Shown here piece after piece: positions 1-13,700 of a DNA stretch of 64,000 bases; position 1 is the stretch's first letter, and each line of letters begins with the position of its first letter. Origin of the DNA: Puffinus mauretanicus (Eukaryota > Chordata > Aves > Procellariiformes > Procellariidae); assembly GCA_023333565.1 (NCBI GenBank), contig JAJKFH010003680.1, positions 1,178,001 to 1,242,000 of the forward strand. The letters run 5' to 3'. The position numbers were made by a program, and so were the translations under genes. Below the pieces are notes generated by a model. The model ran no database searches, was not told where the DNA came from, and was given only the letters and a program-made list of their open reading frames with translations.

Positions 1-1814
1 TTTTAATGATTATTTCGCTGCAAGTGAAATACTTTTATATTACCTTTAGTTATTGAAATACGTTCTGAACTATGATTTTAGCTTAATACAGACTTTTTCC
101 TCTAGGAATTTCTTTTCTGTGTATTTTCTCTGCAAGACACTGGGACAAAACATTTGAAGAGGAGTTTTCATGGGTCTGGGAGTTCTGTGTACTGCTTCAT
201 GATTTTCCATTTCCCCGCCTCTCCCCCAGCCTTTAGAGAGCTGCCTATGTCCACCTTGGCAGTTACTCCGTGTTCCCGCCGTCTGCATGTATTGATTTCT
301 GCTTTCCCTCCTTGCAGACCTTCAGAGATACAAAGCTGTAATAAATAAAGCCGTGGTCCTCAGTGTTTATTAACATCCGTATCTGTAACTGCTGTGATAT
401 GCCTTTATTATAGATGAAGAGATATTTCAGACTCAGGGTTTGACTGGGTAGGAGCGTATGCCCTCTGAAGAAAAGAAAAATGAAATCTTTGTGATAGCGA
501 TTTGGAAGCGAACCGTTTGACTAAGACAGAGCGTCATATGAAATGGTGCTTCTCTCCATGAAGCTCAACTTGGCTGGAGTGTAAGAACAGGGTGGTTGTG
601 TAAAGGAAAGACTGCATGGAGACTCTCAAAGAGAGCCTACGTTTGTTCAGAGATCATAAATGGGTTCTACCCCTTTATTTTAAGAGGAAACTCTAACGTG
701 CGAATCTTGAGATTGTATATTTGTGTTAGCTGCGGTTTGAAATCCCTTTTTTCCCTCTTTTTAAATATCCAGTTCCAGCATCCCTATAAACATACATTGG
801 GAAGCTTTCTGCTACTATCATAGTTTCCCAAAAAGGAAAAACCTGCACAGGTGCCGCAAGCTTAGTTAGATGTGCCAGTTACCACCCGTTTTTTTCCACG
901 TACAGCTGACCCTTACCACAGCCTGTGAGCAGAAGCACTGCAATACCTCAGCCTCAGAGAAAAGACTCCCAGACGTGCCTTGAACGCTGGTCCCCAGCGC
1001 CCTGTTCAGGGGCCTGGCTGGTAAGCGCCGTGGTTATTTTCTGGCCTTCGTAGCATCATCTGGAAGAGCTCCTGGGTCCATCTCTTCAGACGTAAGAAGC
1101 AAAGGGCCAGATGTGCTATACCCTGTGCGGCATAGGGTGCAAGCCTCGACACACTAAATCTCTTCCAGTTCAGTGGGATTATGTTTTTCCACTGCAAACC
1201 TGAAGGAAGCTTCTCTGATTTAGGCACTAGTGTCATCCTGAAAATGTCATCTTAAGGCACTGCTGGCTGTAAAACTTCCTTGCCAGTTGCCTTGAAAAAT
1301 GTATGTCTCTCAACAGGGTGGAAGAGAGCTCAGTTCTGCCATTTTAACAACCTTGTTACTCCCTTGTTTCCTCCAAAACTGTGTTCGACTGTAGTTAAGC
1401 ATAAGGATTGAGACTCCAGATCTTATTTAGTCATTTCACATCCTTTAAAAATCTTTCAAAGCTTGTAAAATTCTTCTTACTTTCCTAATTACCAACAAAT
1501 AATATCCCAGAATGCCTTCCTGCTTCCTCTAATGGCCCTTTTCGGCTACCTCTCACTTCAGATGAGGTTTATTTGAAGTTTCCAGAACAGATAATTTTTG
1601 GAGATGCAACATGGCAAAAAGTGCTAAGAGACTCTTCAAAACATAATTAACACCTATTTATCCCGAGTCTTGTATCTTACAAGTGGCTTTACCAAGCACT
1701 CAAATTTGGGCCAAAGAAAGGTCTGCTAATGAGAAATGTCTGCAATATCTGAAAAAGAAATGAGCATTTTTTTGTGTTAGGGGTTTCTTGTGGGGTTTTT
1801 TTGGTTTGGTGGTG

Positions 1815-1833
1815 TTTTTTTTTTTTTTTTTTT
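1815..1833 (+). repeat. Poly-T run (19 T)
   Basis: A 19-base T run within a longer T/G-rich stretch (about 1765-1856). Confidence 0.9.
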
Positions 1834-4525
1834 GGTCTGCTTGGGTTTTTTTTTCAGGATCTAAAGACTAGAGGTGGAGTTGAGAACCCTGGAAGGAAAG
1901 CAAAGAGCCAAATGGTGAATGATTACATCTTCCTCTCATTCCTCTCTTCTATAGCAGAACATGCTCTAAGAAATTGAAACTCTCTGTATTTCTAATTCTT
2001 GGAAGGAATAAGGTATAGGATCGAAGGAACAAATCTCACTGAACTGTCTTCCCTATTATTAGAAGAAAATCTCAAACGCATAGCTTCTTTCCCCTAAAAA
2101 ACAAATTAAAAATACCAAATCAGAAAAGCATCTTAATTGTGCAATTTCCTTCAGCTGCAGAGCTTTTAGTCCCCCTGCATTTTCCATTCACCTATAGAGA
2201 GGCACCCTGACAGGACTGCTGTGCACAGCTATTAGGTTTAATTGCCGTGGCTTTACTTTGCTTTTCTTTAACCAGAACATGTTTGTGGCTAAAAATAGAG
2301 CTATTCTTTTCTGATGTAGATATAACATCTCTAGGAGCTTAACGGGTTACATACTGTTTGCCAGCAGAAGAGTGATTTATAAAATACTTAGAAGGGAGCA
2401 ACTCTATTTGTAGGGAAGCTAAGAGTTCTCAGCTGGGCAATTGTTTTAAAAGGGTTGAGCCATATTTGTGTGCTTTTTCTTTTAATTTTTTCTCTGTAGT
2501 CCTTCCCCTCTTCAGCCCTCATTTCCTGTTTCTTTCTTTCATTTAAGAATTTTTTTTTTCTTGGCAAATGATACATTTCAGTGTACAGGAAGGAACAATG
2601 CGGACCTCATTAAACATAAATGCTCAGATAAAATTAGATGATTACTGTTTAGCATTTTATATTCCCTGTGTAAAGAATAGAGGACAACAGAGTAGAGGCA
2701 AAGACAAATATGAACGGTGGTGCCCTGTCCTGTGCCCCCAAAATGGAGGACAAGCCTTGCCAATTCACCACTTCAAAAGTGAGTACTCCAGGCCAGCTAC
2801 CTATAGCCAGCTACATCTATTGCAGTTGGCAGGCTGTTTCTCCACTGATTTTGGCAAAGTGAACTCAAGGTTACTATGCAGTGAACGTGCTCTTGCTGAA
2901 AGTAAACTAAAATTTGCTAGCAGCAACACTAAGTCCATCACCACCTGCCAAATGTTTTTTCTTTCTGTTTCTTATGGTAAATTAATTATCATATCCAACA
3001 GCTGGACTTCTTTTTTTTCTCTGAATTCTTGTTCACACAATGTGCTTGATCTCCTCTTGCAAGCTGGAGTATGCCAGAAAAAGAATTACTTTTGTTTTCT
3101 ACTAGAATATAAACCCAGTAATACAATGTGCAGAAAATAGTGTGTAAAACTCCGCGGGGTAGCTCTGTACCCTGGTTCTCAAAGATAATAGAAATATTAA
3201 TATTGTCATCTTAGATATGCAAGATGTGGGCTGACCTATGGGCTACTCATCAGTAGCGTAAAAAGTCATCTTTTCTTTGGATATCTAGATATGTATCTAT
3301 ATAGTTTTAAAATGCAATTTTCATGGCTTGTGAAGGGAGTAGAACCAGACTGGGAGCCCTGAGGGTTGCAGTCCCCTGTTGATGCTCAGGACAGGTACCA
3401 GCAGTCAGTCCTCTGCCAGGATGGGAGGCAGCCGAAGGGGCCCGATTCCTAGGCATAGCAAGATCCTCCTCCTGGAAGCCAAGCCCAGCGTCAGGGAAAG
3501 GTATGACCCGCTGCTGCCAGCTCGGCCCCAGCAGCACGAGAGCGGTTCTGCATCGCCCATCCGCTGGTGGACCGTGCTCTCCTGGGAATCAGCAGCTTCT
3601 CAGCTGGGAGCCAAACTGAAGCGAGAATCATGTCTGAGGAAATACTTTGGTTTATTCTTTTGCAGCTGCTGATGCGATAGAACACGGTTAGCTAAAAAGA
3701 CCTTACGGCCAAAACCAGTTTATTTAAAGAAGACCTCCGTTAGTTTATTGATCACCATATCATTTAAGTAAGTACATCGTAACAAACCAGCTAGATTGAA
3801 AACAGTAGTCAGCGAGCGGCCCTCCCGTCTCAAGGTACAAGTCAATCATTTCTGCTTGAGAATTGTATCCTTAGCTCTTAGGTACTTGGCTGAATGGTAC
3901 ATGCTTTCCAAAGGTCTTAGCAGCAGAGGTTATCCTGCTCTTCTGAGAGAGTTTTTATCCTCCTACACTACTCCAATTCCAGCAAACAACCCTTCAAATC
4001 CGGAATAAAATTCACATTCAGCGTTTTGTCTGTGTATTTTCAAGTTTTAATTTGATTAAAGACCGTGACGTTAGCATCCTGAAAAGCAGTGTAATTACAC
4101 AGGAGGTGGAGAGCCAGGCTGAGATCTGCTCAGGAGCTCATTTCAGAAGCCCAGTTCTCCTGGAGTGCCAGCGGGGTATTGGAGGGGGTTGCTGTATTAT
4201 CGCTCTCCCTAGGCTGGATAGAAGATCGCACCTATCTTGTCACCAATGCAAAACTCTCCCCAGCCCCCGCTGGTATAACTCTGTTTGTGTCTGGAGGAAG
4301 GCATGTCTGAGGGCAAAGTGGTAATTTGTTCTTTATGACTTTGGCCTCCCAGCTGAGCTTCCTCACAAGGGTGTAATTCAGGTCTTATTCAGCAGCTCAC
4401 TTAGGTGCGTCTTCAACCTGGAGCATGTATGTTGTCCCCTTTGCTTCTGTGTGACCTCTGCCCAGGCATAAAGTTAGGAATATACTGAAATGTTTTGGAC
4501 AGTGTGAATTTATTTAGCCAAGCTT

Positions 4526-4539
4526 AAAAAAAAAAAAAA
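4526..4539 (+). repeat. Poly-A run (14 A)
   Basis: A 14-base A run. No LINE or processed-transcript sequence is recognisable immediately upstream, so it is not called a retroposed tail. Confidence 0.85.
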
Positions 4540-7500
4540 GTTCTTAATCAGCTCTCAGCATTGGTGCCTTAACCATGTTTGTGAGGTGCTCTTTAAGACT
4601 TCATTAAGGAGAATGAAATATTTCATATGAGCTGTGAACCACACTTGATACAGGACTGACTATCTAGCTCTTGTAGCCTGCACTGAATTTAGACAAATGA
4701 CCTGCAGTGCAAGGGATCTTAGCTGTCCATTTTTTTCATGCTCTTTCTAAAACTAAACACATTTAAAAGTCTCTAGAAGGAAGCTCTTCAGCCAGTTAGC
4801 ACATTATATCAATAGGAATGGTAATTGATATTGGTTACTCCATGTTTTCTCGAGTGTTTCTACAGATTTTCATTTTGCAGCTATTACAATTACACTAATT
4901 ATACACATAAATACACCCTGCACTTGTAGACACATTTCTTTTTGTTTGAAGAATGTACATACTAATGGGATCTTTTCAATACAAATTAAGCCAACTTGAA
5001 CTATTTAAGTTAATTTATATAATAGACCTTGCCTATGAAGCTTAGCATTTTGGTCTTGATTATAAACAAGGAGTACACTCATTACTCCTGTGAAGCCTCC
5101 CTACTGTGAAGAGGGAGTGAAGTTCTGTTTGTTTAGATTTTTTTAAAGTTCACACTTAGATTTAAGCCAATATAAAATATCTGTAGATACATTTGGGTAG
5201 AAACGCTATTCAGATCCCCTTTTTTCCCTTCCCAGACATTAGAGCCAGTGAACAGCAAACATTTCTAAAGTTCATTCCACTGGTTCCCTTGTCCACAAAC
5301 AGATAAGGAGAATGGGCACAAGATACCAGTCCAAGTGGCTCCCTCCCTCTCCTCTTCCTTCCAGAAACATGGGAGCGTACCCCAAATTACAAGTAGAGAA
5401 GTCATATTAGAAGCCTTAAAACTGTCTGCTGAGCTTAGCATGGGGAGAAAGAGGGAGTTCAAAGTAGTCTCCTCTTGCTTCTTTTCATGCGTGGCCTTCA
5501 AAATGTCCACCTCTCTGCCAAGAACGGGAGGAGGGGAACAGCAAAAAGAGTGTGCAAAGGTCATGGAGAGGGAATAGATCAAGGCTGCAGAGAAACAGGA
5601 TGAACAAATGATTAGCAACGGGCTGATATTCCAGCGGTTGGTCATCTGAAACAGACTGGCATTTCTCTCCAACAGACCCCTGCATTGAATAATTAATAAT
5701 TATGTCAGAGTCACAGCAGTTAAAAAAACCAAACCACAAACAAAAACAAATACACCCCCCGCCCCAAGTTCTAATTGTGCTGAATGTGATTGGAAAGATT
5801 TCTTCAGCATTGGCTATTATTAAGGCAAGCTACCATGTTTGAATTTCTTTCTTTCCATAATTATTACCAAAGAATTCCCTTTGTACATATGTGCTAAACC
5901 CTCTCATGAGTTCTCTAGCGTAGGTCTGAACCAGTGCTAGCTATTGTCAATATATTTTTATTTGATCTTTGGTGTCATTTGGATCCAGAGGTTTTGGTTT
6001 CCTTGATCAAGACTCAACAATGCTTAGATAAATACTTAGCCCCAGACTTGCCTTTCCATTCATATTCCATGTTTGTTTAAGGTTACAACTCATTTTATTT
6101 CTTCTCTTTCTGCTTGTAATTGCTAATGCATCGCTACAGTAAGTTTCTAAAACATGTCCTTGTGTGATCCAAACTTACTTCAGTGTCCTTTAGTGACATT
6201 GCCTTTCCTTTTCTGTTTTTCATCACATCTTTCTCATTTTTCTTTCTTTTTTTAAGTACAGATGCTCAAGCAATTTTTTCTGCCAATAAGTTTGAATTCA
6301 GAACTCTCACACTGGGAATCCCGCCACTGCCCCTTCTTCCTCTTCCATCACGTTCACTTTGTGCGTTTCATCTTCTGGAAACAGCTGTATCTTTCGTGGC
6401 TGGTTCATTTTTGTATTTTATCAGATTGCTCTCTACCCCTCCACAAAGGGAGCTATCCTCATCTGCCTCACCCTTCTGCTACTCAAACAAAAATGTCCAC
6501 ACCTATTTTGATGCAGTTCTCCGTCATGGGTAAGGTTTCAGGCTGCTCATGACCCATTTCTGCTGGAATGCCAGGGAGAGACCTCTAAGTTTTAGTGCTT
6601 TCAAGTGCATTGAGAGGATGATGGCATAAGAATAATTGATTATTATTTTAATACGCAAAGAGGTTAGTGTAACAGTAGAATTGGTTGTATTTGTATTTCT
6701 TCCCAAACATCCTTTTGCATCTCAGTATGTCTTTTAGAGTGTAAACTGTACAGAATGAAGACTGTATTTGTGTCTGTTCTGTACAGTAGCTACCAAATAC
6801 AGCCTACTCTAACCCAATACATTCAGGTGCTGCTTTAACATTGCTTTTTAATAATAATAAAAGGAGACTTTTTGTAGCACTAAATACTATTTCAGTTCAC
6901 CATTACTGCTTGCGGCTGTTTTACCTCCCTGGCTTTTTTTTTCCACCTATTGCCATTTAAAACAAGGAACACACAGACTGGGGGGATGGATGTTAACATG
7001 CAAATTCAAAGGGAAAGTCACTTGCTCTGTTTAACATTATGAACTGATGCTTTAAAAAATTATCTGCTTCAGTGCTAATTTTGCCTTGTGATGGAAGTTA
7101 GGCTTTAAATATGTAAAACGCAATGAGAGGGCAACAGCCACTATCAGTAGCCTGGAGAAGTTGTCTTGTTTGCCTCAGAATAATAGCGTGACCTGCCTCT
7201 CAAAGCCAGGTCTGTTTAATTACCAAGCTACCCAGAAACACAGGAGAGTGCTGCAGAAACCAGCCAGTGGTTCAGCTGAGGAGGAGCTGCAGGAACTCCT
7301 GAAGCTTGGAGGGAGCTTGAAGGAAAGGTCATGTCCTTTTAGTTCACGAACGTTTTTAGGGCTGTAGACACCTAGGAGCCTGGAAACTACTGTTCCAAGA
7401 TTCTGCTGAAAGAAGACAACTGAGTCCAAAAGACCCAGAAGACAAAATTGCTATCATGTGAATAACGTGTGGTGGCATGATAGGGAACAGTCTTTGGAGG

Positions 7501-10500
7501 GCTTTACAAGGTATGTGCTAACAGTAGTAACATCTTTCATGCCCTCCAACGTGTATTAATCAATACATGTTCTATATTGACTAATAAGAGAAATTCTAAA
7601 TTCTGCAGAGGAAGGGCAGCAGAGTATTGACTTGAAAAAAACCAAACAGCCGTCTCCTCCTCCCCCTCCAGTAGTATTTATGCATAACGGATTTCTTTAA
7701 ACAGTCCAAATTCCAGGGTTTGGAGAATGAAGCCTCTGTGGACTGTGTCACTACTACGAGAAAGAGGCAGTTCAGTATCTTTTTAGATAAAGCTGTGGAC
7801 TTCAGCAAAAAGGCTCTTATTTAAGTCAAAAATAGCAATTGTAGCCCATGCTAATTACATTATCCACACTCCAACAACTGATAGCCATTGACCTGTATGG
7901 AACATTTCCAGTTACAAACTGATTAAAACCGCTTCAGGCAATCATTCTGTTTTACGGGGAAGCGCTGATGTAATGACCTGACCAATACTAAGCGAATGCA
8001 AAGCCCTCTAAGCAGAGTGGTACAAATCCAGGCAGCCAAAAGGCCATGCACTGTATGCTTATATCAGCTGTGAATGCTGATAGCAGGTTTCACAGCCATG
8101 AATAATCCTCAGCTGGCTAGTCATCCTAGGCACATTCCCGTGTAGCTGAATGTACAGCGGCTAATTTATTTCTGGGCTGAACTGGATACGTTTTCAAAAA
8201 TACCTTAGTTTCCCGGGTAGTGCAAGAAGTTACATTTATGTCCCGTTTAAATTTGGTAAGTGGGTGAAAAGCATCAGTGGAAAGTCGTTGCTCTGCTCAT
8301 GGCAGCTCAAGCACTTCATCTCTTCCTCCAGCCCTTTGCTAGTCCTAGGTTAAAAAGAGCTGAAAGATTGGGGACCCCGCTTTCTGGTGTATGTTTGTGT
8401 ATACCAAAGGTGTGTCCCCTTTCCTGCCAGTAGTCCTTGAGGAGTTTTACGCAAAATGTAGGTATTTACATAATTAGGATACACATTTAAGGGCCACTAA
8501 ACACGAGAATGTAACTATGTTTGACATACTGTAGAGCCCTGAAGGCTTTAGAAATTTAGATTTGCTGTATCTGAATAAGTAGTTGTCATAAATTGATGTT
8601 ACCCTTCCTGTATCTACATTTGACAGTATAAACCAAAAATTGCCATATGCTGCATGCCATACACCAAGACATGAACATTTATCCAGGTTGCTTTGGTTCT
8701 TTATAAGCCCGACTTCTATACTACATCAAGGTGATGTGCGACTTTCCCTGCACCAATGCTGCAATGAATGGTTAGAATGAACGCATTTCTGAATTATCCT
8801 TTTAATTCTCTCTTTATTATTTTCAAGATGCTGAAGTTATTAAATATTCAGATTTTTGATGCTTTTTTGCTGTGGTGCATTGCTAAATAACTTTATTTTT
8901 TCATTTCCTTACCAAATTAGAAAAAAGAGTAAGGATAATAAATGTAGATCGTTTAACTATTAAAAATAAGTCTATAATGAGGAATTCTCCCTTATCAGTG
9001 TTTTATATTAAGTGATTGTCCTGTTTTAAACCACAACAGTGATAAAAAGAAAAACGGTTGCTTGAAATTTCCAGACACTATTTATTCTTCTTGGGAAAGA
9101 GAAAATTGTTACGAACGGTCGTGTTTTGCTAAGTGTTTCAAAATCCAGCAAAGGTAAGTCAGAAGGAGGCAGACGAGCATGGCAGTAAACAATGATGAAG
9201 AGTCTGACATTCTTGTTTGAAGTTCGGTAGTTTCCAGGCTTCCAAGCTCAATAGTCAGACCAACTCCCTTACCTCACTAATCCTTTCAAACCACTGACAT
9301 TACAGGTTGCTGCTGTTGTTGGTCAGAAAAGCAGGAAAGCAAGGTGAGGGCATGAATAGCAGGAGAGGAGAAGTTTAGGAATTTCAGAGCTGTTGGGAAA
9401 GAGGAAAAAGTTAATTTCCCTATCTGTTTTCTGTAATATCCCCATCTGTTTTCCTCTACCTGACTGGACCAGCTAGGATTTTATTTAGGTTAAAGGAGGA
9501 TGTACACATTTGGTTGTGGAGTCTAATGGATGATAAAGTCCCAAGCTAAACAAATGGAGAAATTCAAGCCTGTACAGAGGTATTGGAATGGGGCAGTGCC
9601 CGTTCCTCATCCCTGTTCGATCAAAACAGATTCACAGTGACCCACATGTCACATAAACTCGTTCTGTTTGGTTTTTTTTTTCCTTTTTTCTTTTTTCTCC
9701 CCAAGAGGGTTCTGGCCCGTTGCTGTAACAACTTCGTAGCATTATCAGAGTACCAAACACAAACAGCTAACCCAGACCGTGGAGCCTCAGTTCACTCCCT
9801 TTCACTGTGCCCTGTGTATCCTTTCAACAAGTTTTACATAACGTGCACCAAGTATTCACATGGGCCTCCACGCAAATTAAAGTTTCAACCAGATAGCACT
9901 CAGCATAACTGTACATCCTTCGCAGCTTTTCTGTGTTGCTAGTTGATGGTTATTAGAGAAAAGGTTAGTGCTCGGCATATGGTTTTAAACAAATGAAACA
10001 AACAGCATACATTTGCACTGTAAAATTTGATTACATTATTGTGTAAATTGGATTATTTTTTTTCTCCTGTATCTCAAGTTATCTGGGCAATAGCTTATCC
10101 AGCTATAATTAAATCCACAAACAAGGGAGAATGAGCTGCGGGATTATGCAAGACTCATGCTTGGGATTTACTATGACTGTGGCATTGGAAAACAACCAGT
10201 GAAGTAGCTTTTCCGTGGCTGGTGTGAAACTGGTACATCTTTTTCCTTGGAGAATCTATTTCAGATTTCAGAAGTACTATATTTTACTGCAGCAACTCGG
10301 AGATGGAGAGGACTTAGCTTTTCAGAATTACAGAAAATGATGGAGCAGCCCCCAAGTAAGAGAGTTGTCCTGTTACTTTCCTTTCCACAGAGGGTCTCAG
10401 TTTGGCTGGGCAGAAATTGTCTTCGCTCCCCCAACACCAGGGAGAAACAAATGCAGACCATGAATTAGTACTAGCTCATATGTGGAAATACATAGATAAG

Positions 10501-10780
10501 CTCAGAGGATCTTTGATTAAAGAGGAAGATGCCACAGTGAGCCTTTTTCAGCCATTTCCCTTCTTCAGAGTCATTGTTTTCCAATAGATGTGGAACATTG
10601 CTCTTTATGGGATTTAAAAGAAAGGCCATTGAAGATCATGGTCTTCCCCAGTATATCCTTTGACTTGTAAACCAGTTGGATTTGTTTTGTTTCTAATTTT
10701 CTGTTTGGTCTCTATAGGTTTATTTTGGAGTGGTGATTTTTTCCTTCTCTAAGTATATTGAAATTAGAGTTGTCTTTTTT

Positions 10781-10792
10781 TGTGTGTGTGTG
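10781..10792 (+). repeat. Short TG microsatellite
   Basis: Six TG units following a T run. Confidence 0.8.
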
Positions 10793-13700
10793 GAAAAAGT
10801 GAGATTGATTCAGAAGACACTCATTAGTTTCCAAAGGAAAAAAAAAAGACTATGTAAGTCAGAATAATTAAATAGAATAGGTTTCATTTTGCTTTATAGG
10901 CCTTCAGTGGCACTCTTATGCATGGACATCTGAGGATCAATTCCTTTCTTTGTTGAAGTGGGATTTGACTCATTTACCATTTGGAAGACATAACCGTGAG
11001 CATAGCTTACTCGCATGTGGGGTCCTGCAAGTCTCTCCCGTTTGACGATGTTGCACTTGGTGCGTTACGCTTCGGTGTTCACTGGAGCAGGAAGAGGAGC
11101 TCATTGTGTAGGTGGATGTCCTAGGCATTTGGTGACAGAGTTAACTTCACATTTGCTTCCTAATGGCTCCCTGAGTATTTGAGTATTTTAAACCTAATGG
11201 AAGAACAAAAAGCCCTAAAGACAGGAGTGGCTTAAAGGCATTTCAAAATACCCTTCAGAATACCCCTGACAGGGACACTTGTGTGAGAGATCTGCATTCA
11301 AATCTCTACAACTAAAGCCAGCTATCATCCCTGTTAGATGTCCTACTGGATAAAAAAAGTAACACCTCCCTTTTTTGCTTTCCTTCTTTCTTGTACTGGG
11401 AGCAGTTGAAAGTCTAGCTTTCTGCTTCTGTTACTTTGTATTTAAAATGTTTGAAATGGTTGGTGATACTAACTTGTCTCATTAGCATCCTTTCTTACGG
11501 TCTCTTTATAGTTGGTTTGATTAATCCCTGCTGGAGATTCAAGAGGTGTAACTTGTTGGCCTATGTGCTGGCCTGGGCAGTCTCCCATACATTTTGGTAC
11601 TGGAACAGAGAAAGAGGCAGAGACAAGACCTGAGTGGCTCTCGCTCTCCCACCCAAGTTTGGGTGGGGAAGGGGATGTGGATGGAAGTTCAGTTCCAGCC
11701 TGCCCAGCTGCCTGGCTGCGGGAGCAGAGGAGGAGCAGCAAGAAGCAGCTGTCTGCAGCACAGCACCTGCTGCTGGGAATCTGGTCTCCTCACTTGGAGG
11801 TGATGCGTAGGGACGTTTCCTGAGCCTGAAATGACTTTCTTATACGTAGACCGTGGAAAAAGGCAAAGTGGGGCTCTGAAGTACCGTCCTGGCATTTCCA
11901 AAGTGTTGGTATTTCTTGATTCTCTTGTTGAGTTGTTAATAAAAAGTGGTTAATTCCGTTGTTGTCTTTTTTCTGTTCCTCAGCACAAGTGACCTACGTT
12001 TTCTCACGCATTTTTCTGAATTAAGAGGTACTGTGTTAACTTCTGAGTTTTGAAGAAAGAGGAAGTAGGGAGAAAGGGCAAAACTATCGCCCATTTAGCA
12101 TGGCTAATCTGAGCAGAAAAATACTCACTTATAATTCTAAAAACGGTTTTCTGATCATGTCTATAAATCATGCCTGTGTAAACAGATTTATATTTTTACC
12201 TAAAAGCAGATTGTTTCTGATCATGTACTTTGCACACTTCGATCAAAATTGTTCTAAGTCCTGCTTAGCTGTATTAATTGTGCCTTATGTCCCTGCTGGG
12301 GTAGCTGACCACACAGAAGTTACAGCAATACACTTCTCAGTTAATGCCTAAAACATAGGAATCCTGCCGCCAGGTCTGTTTGCATCTGCTTGTTTCGTTC
12401 GCTTGGTTTTCCCTGGTACTGTTTATGAGCGGGTGAGGAACACTGCCATGTATTTGTCTCTGGTTGGCCTGAAGCCTTCAGTTTGATCTACAGATGCTTG
12501 AAAAAGCCCATCTGGCATCAGTACAGCAAGCCTTCTGATGTTAACCTGTTTTCCTGGGAGGTAAAATTGCATCCTAGCTTCTAATGTCATCTACTGGTAT
12601 TTAGGCTGGTCTTGGTTTTCCTTGTGTGTTTGAAAACAAAGGTAAATTCAGATTCAGTCCTGCCAGTTGCTGTTCCTGTCCATAGGTGCTCTGATGCAAC
12701 CCATGCATCTGCATGTTTTACAGTAATGTTCCAGATTTGCGGTTGTCTGCCAGCCCGCTCTGTGCACTGCAGACAGCCTGGGAACCCTGTGCAAGGGGGC
12801 AGAAGCATGCATCAGGGGGATGTATGACTTACCCTTGGGGGCTCTTCCAGAACTGCCCTGTACTCTGATGTATGGATTCTGCACATACTCACTCACAGTT
12901 TGTTTTCAGATGGAGCAACTTGCTTAAAGCCCTCCTTCTGTCCAGAGAACCAGTGAAAACTCCCCTTACCTGTGTCAAGCGTATGTAGTGTTGTACAGCA
13001 GCGGTTATACTGTGGCGGTAGTGTGAGACGGCACCAAACCAGGCACCATTATTTTCAGCTTATCACCCGAATCCGCCTACATCCACAGGAGATGGATTAC
13101 TAACAGTCTTCTAAGCTCTCCCACTGGAATACTCTATGTGGAGCTTCTGATTTCCTTGTCTGCAATGGCCTGAATCTTACTGAAGTTCCTTCCCTCCTTC
13201 CCTCTCTCCTCTCAATCTCTTGGCAGCCACCAGCAGAAGTCAACTCAGCGCTGAACCTGTTGCAAGCCAGAATCTTGTGCAAAATCTGTACTGCAGCTTT
13301 GCCTATAGAGGGCTGCTTTCATGCTTGTCTTCTGGCACACAGACATATCCTTCCAGTACATTTATCCTGAGCAAATTCCCCCAGCTAATGTACTCAGGAA
13401 AGGCTGGAATGTCTTCTCCCAGTTTCTAAAGGTCACTCCCATAGGATGGGCTTCTTTTTATTTCTCCTCACTAGATTTCTTCATGAGGGTGCACACAGTT
13501 GATACGGTATTGGTCATTCTTTGTCCCAGAACTAGATCACATTACCTTTTTCAAATCCCCAAAGTTCATTCAAAAAATTAGTAATATGTAAAATTGCCTT
13601 AGTTGGACAACAATTTGCATGGAGTATAATTTTGCCCTTCTGTTTAAAAGCTTGTATCATACAGCTCTTCTGCTATCCATCCAATATTCCCTACATCAAG

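Noticed and set aside
2568..3140. 190-codon open frame on the plus strand, the longest outside repeats and the G-rich block
   Set aside because: No recognisable domain, biased composition like its AT-rich surroundings, no splice or promoter context. Best read as a chance frame in the intron.
3150..3190. Short stretch with a tRNA box A-like tagctctgt and box B-like ggttctcaa
   Set aside because: Spacing is too short and no cloverleaf can be drawn; not a tRNA or a convincing SINE head.
5265..5672. 135-codon minus-strand frame with hydrophobic and Ser-rich segments
   Set aside because: Overlaps an open frame on the other strand and has no recognisable domain or gene context.
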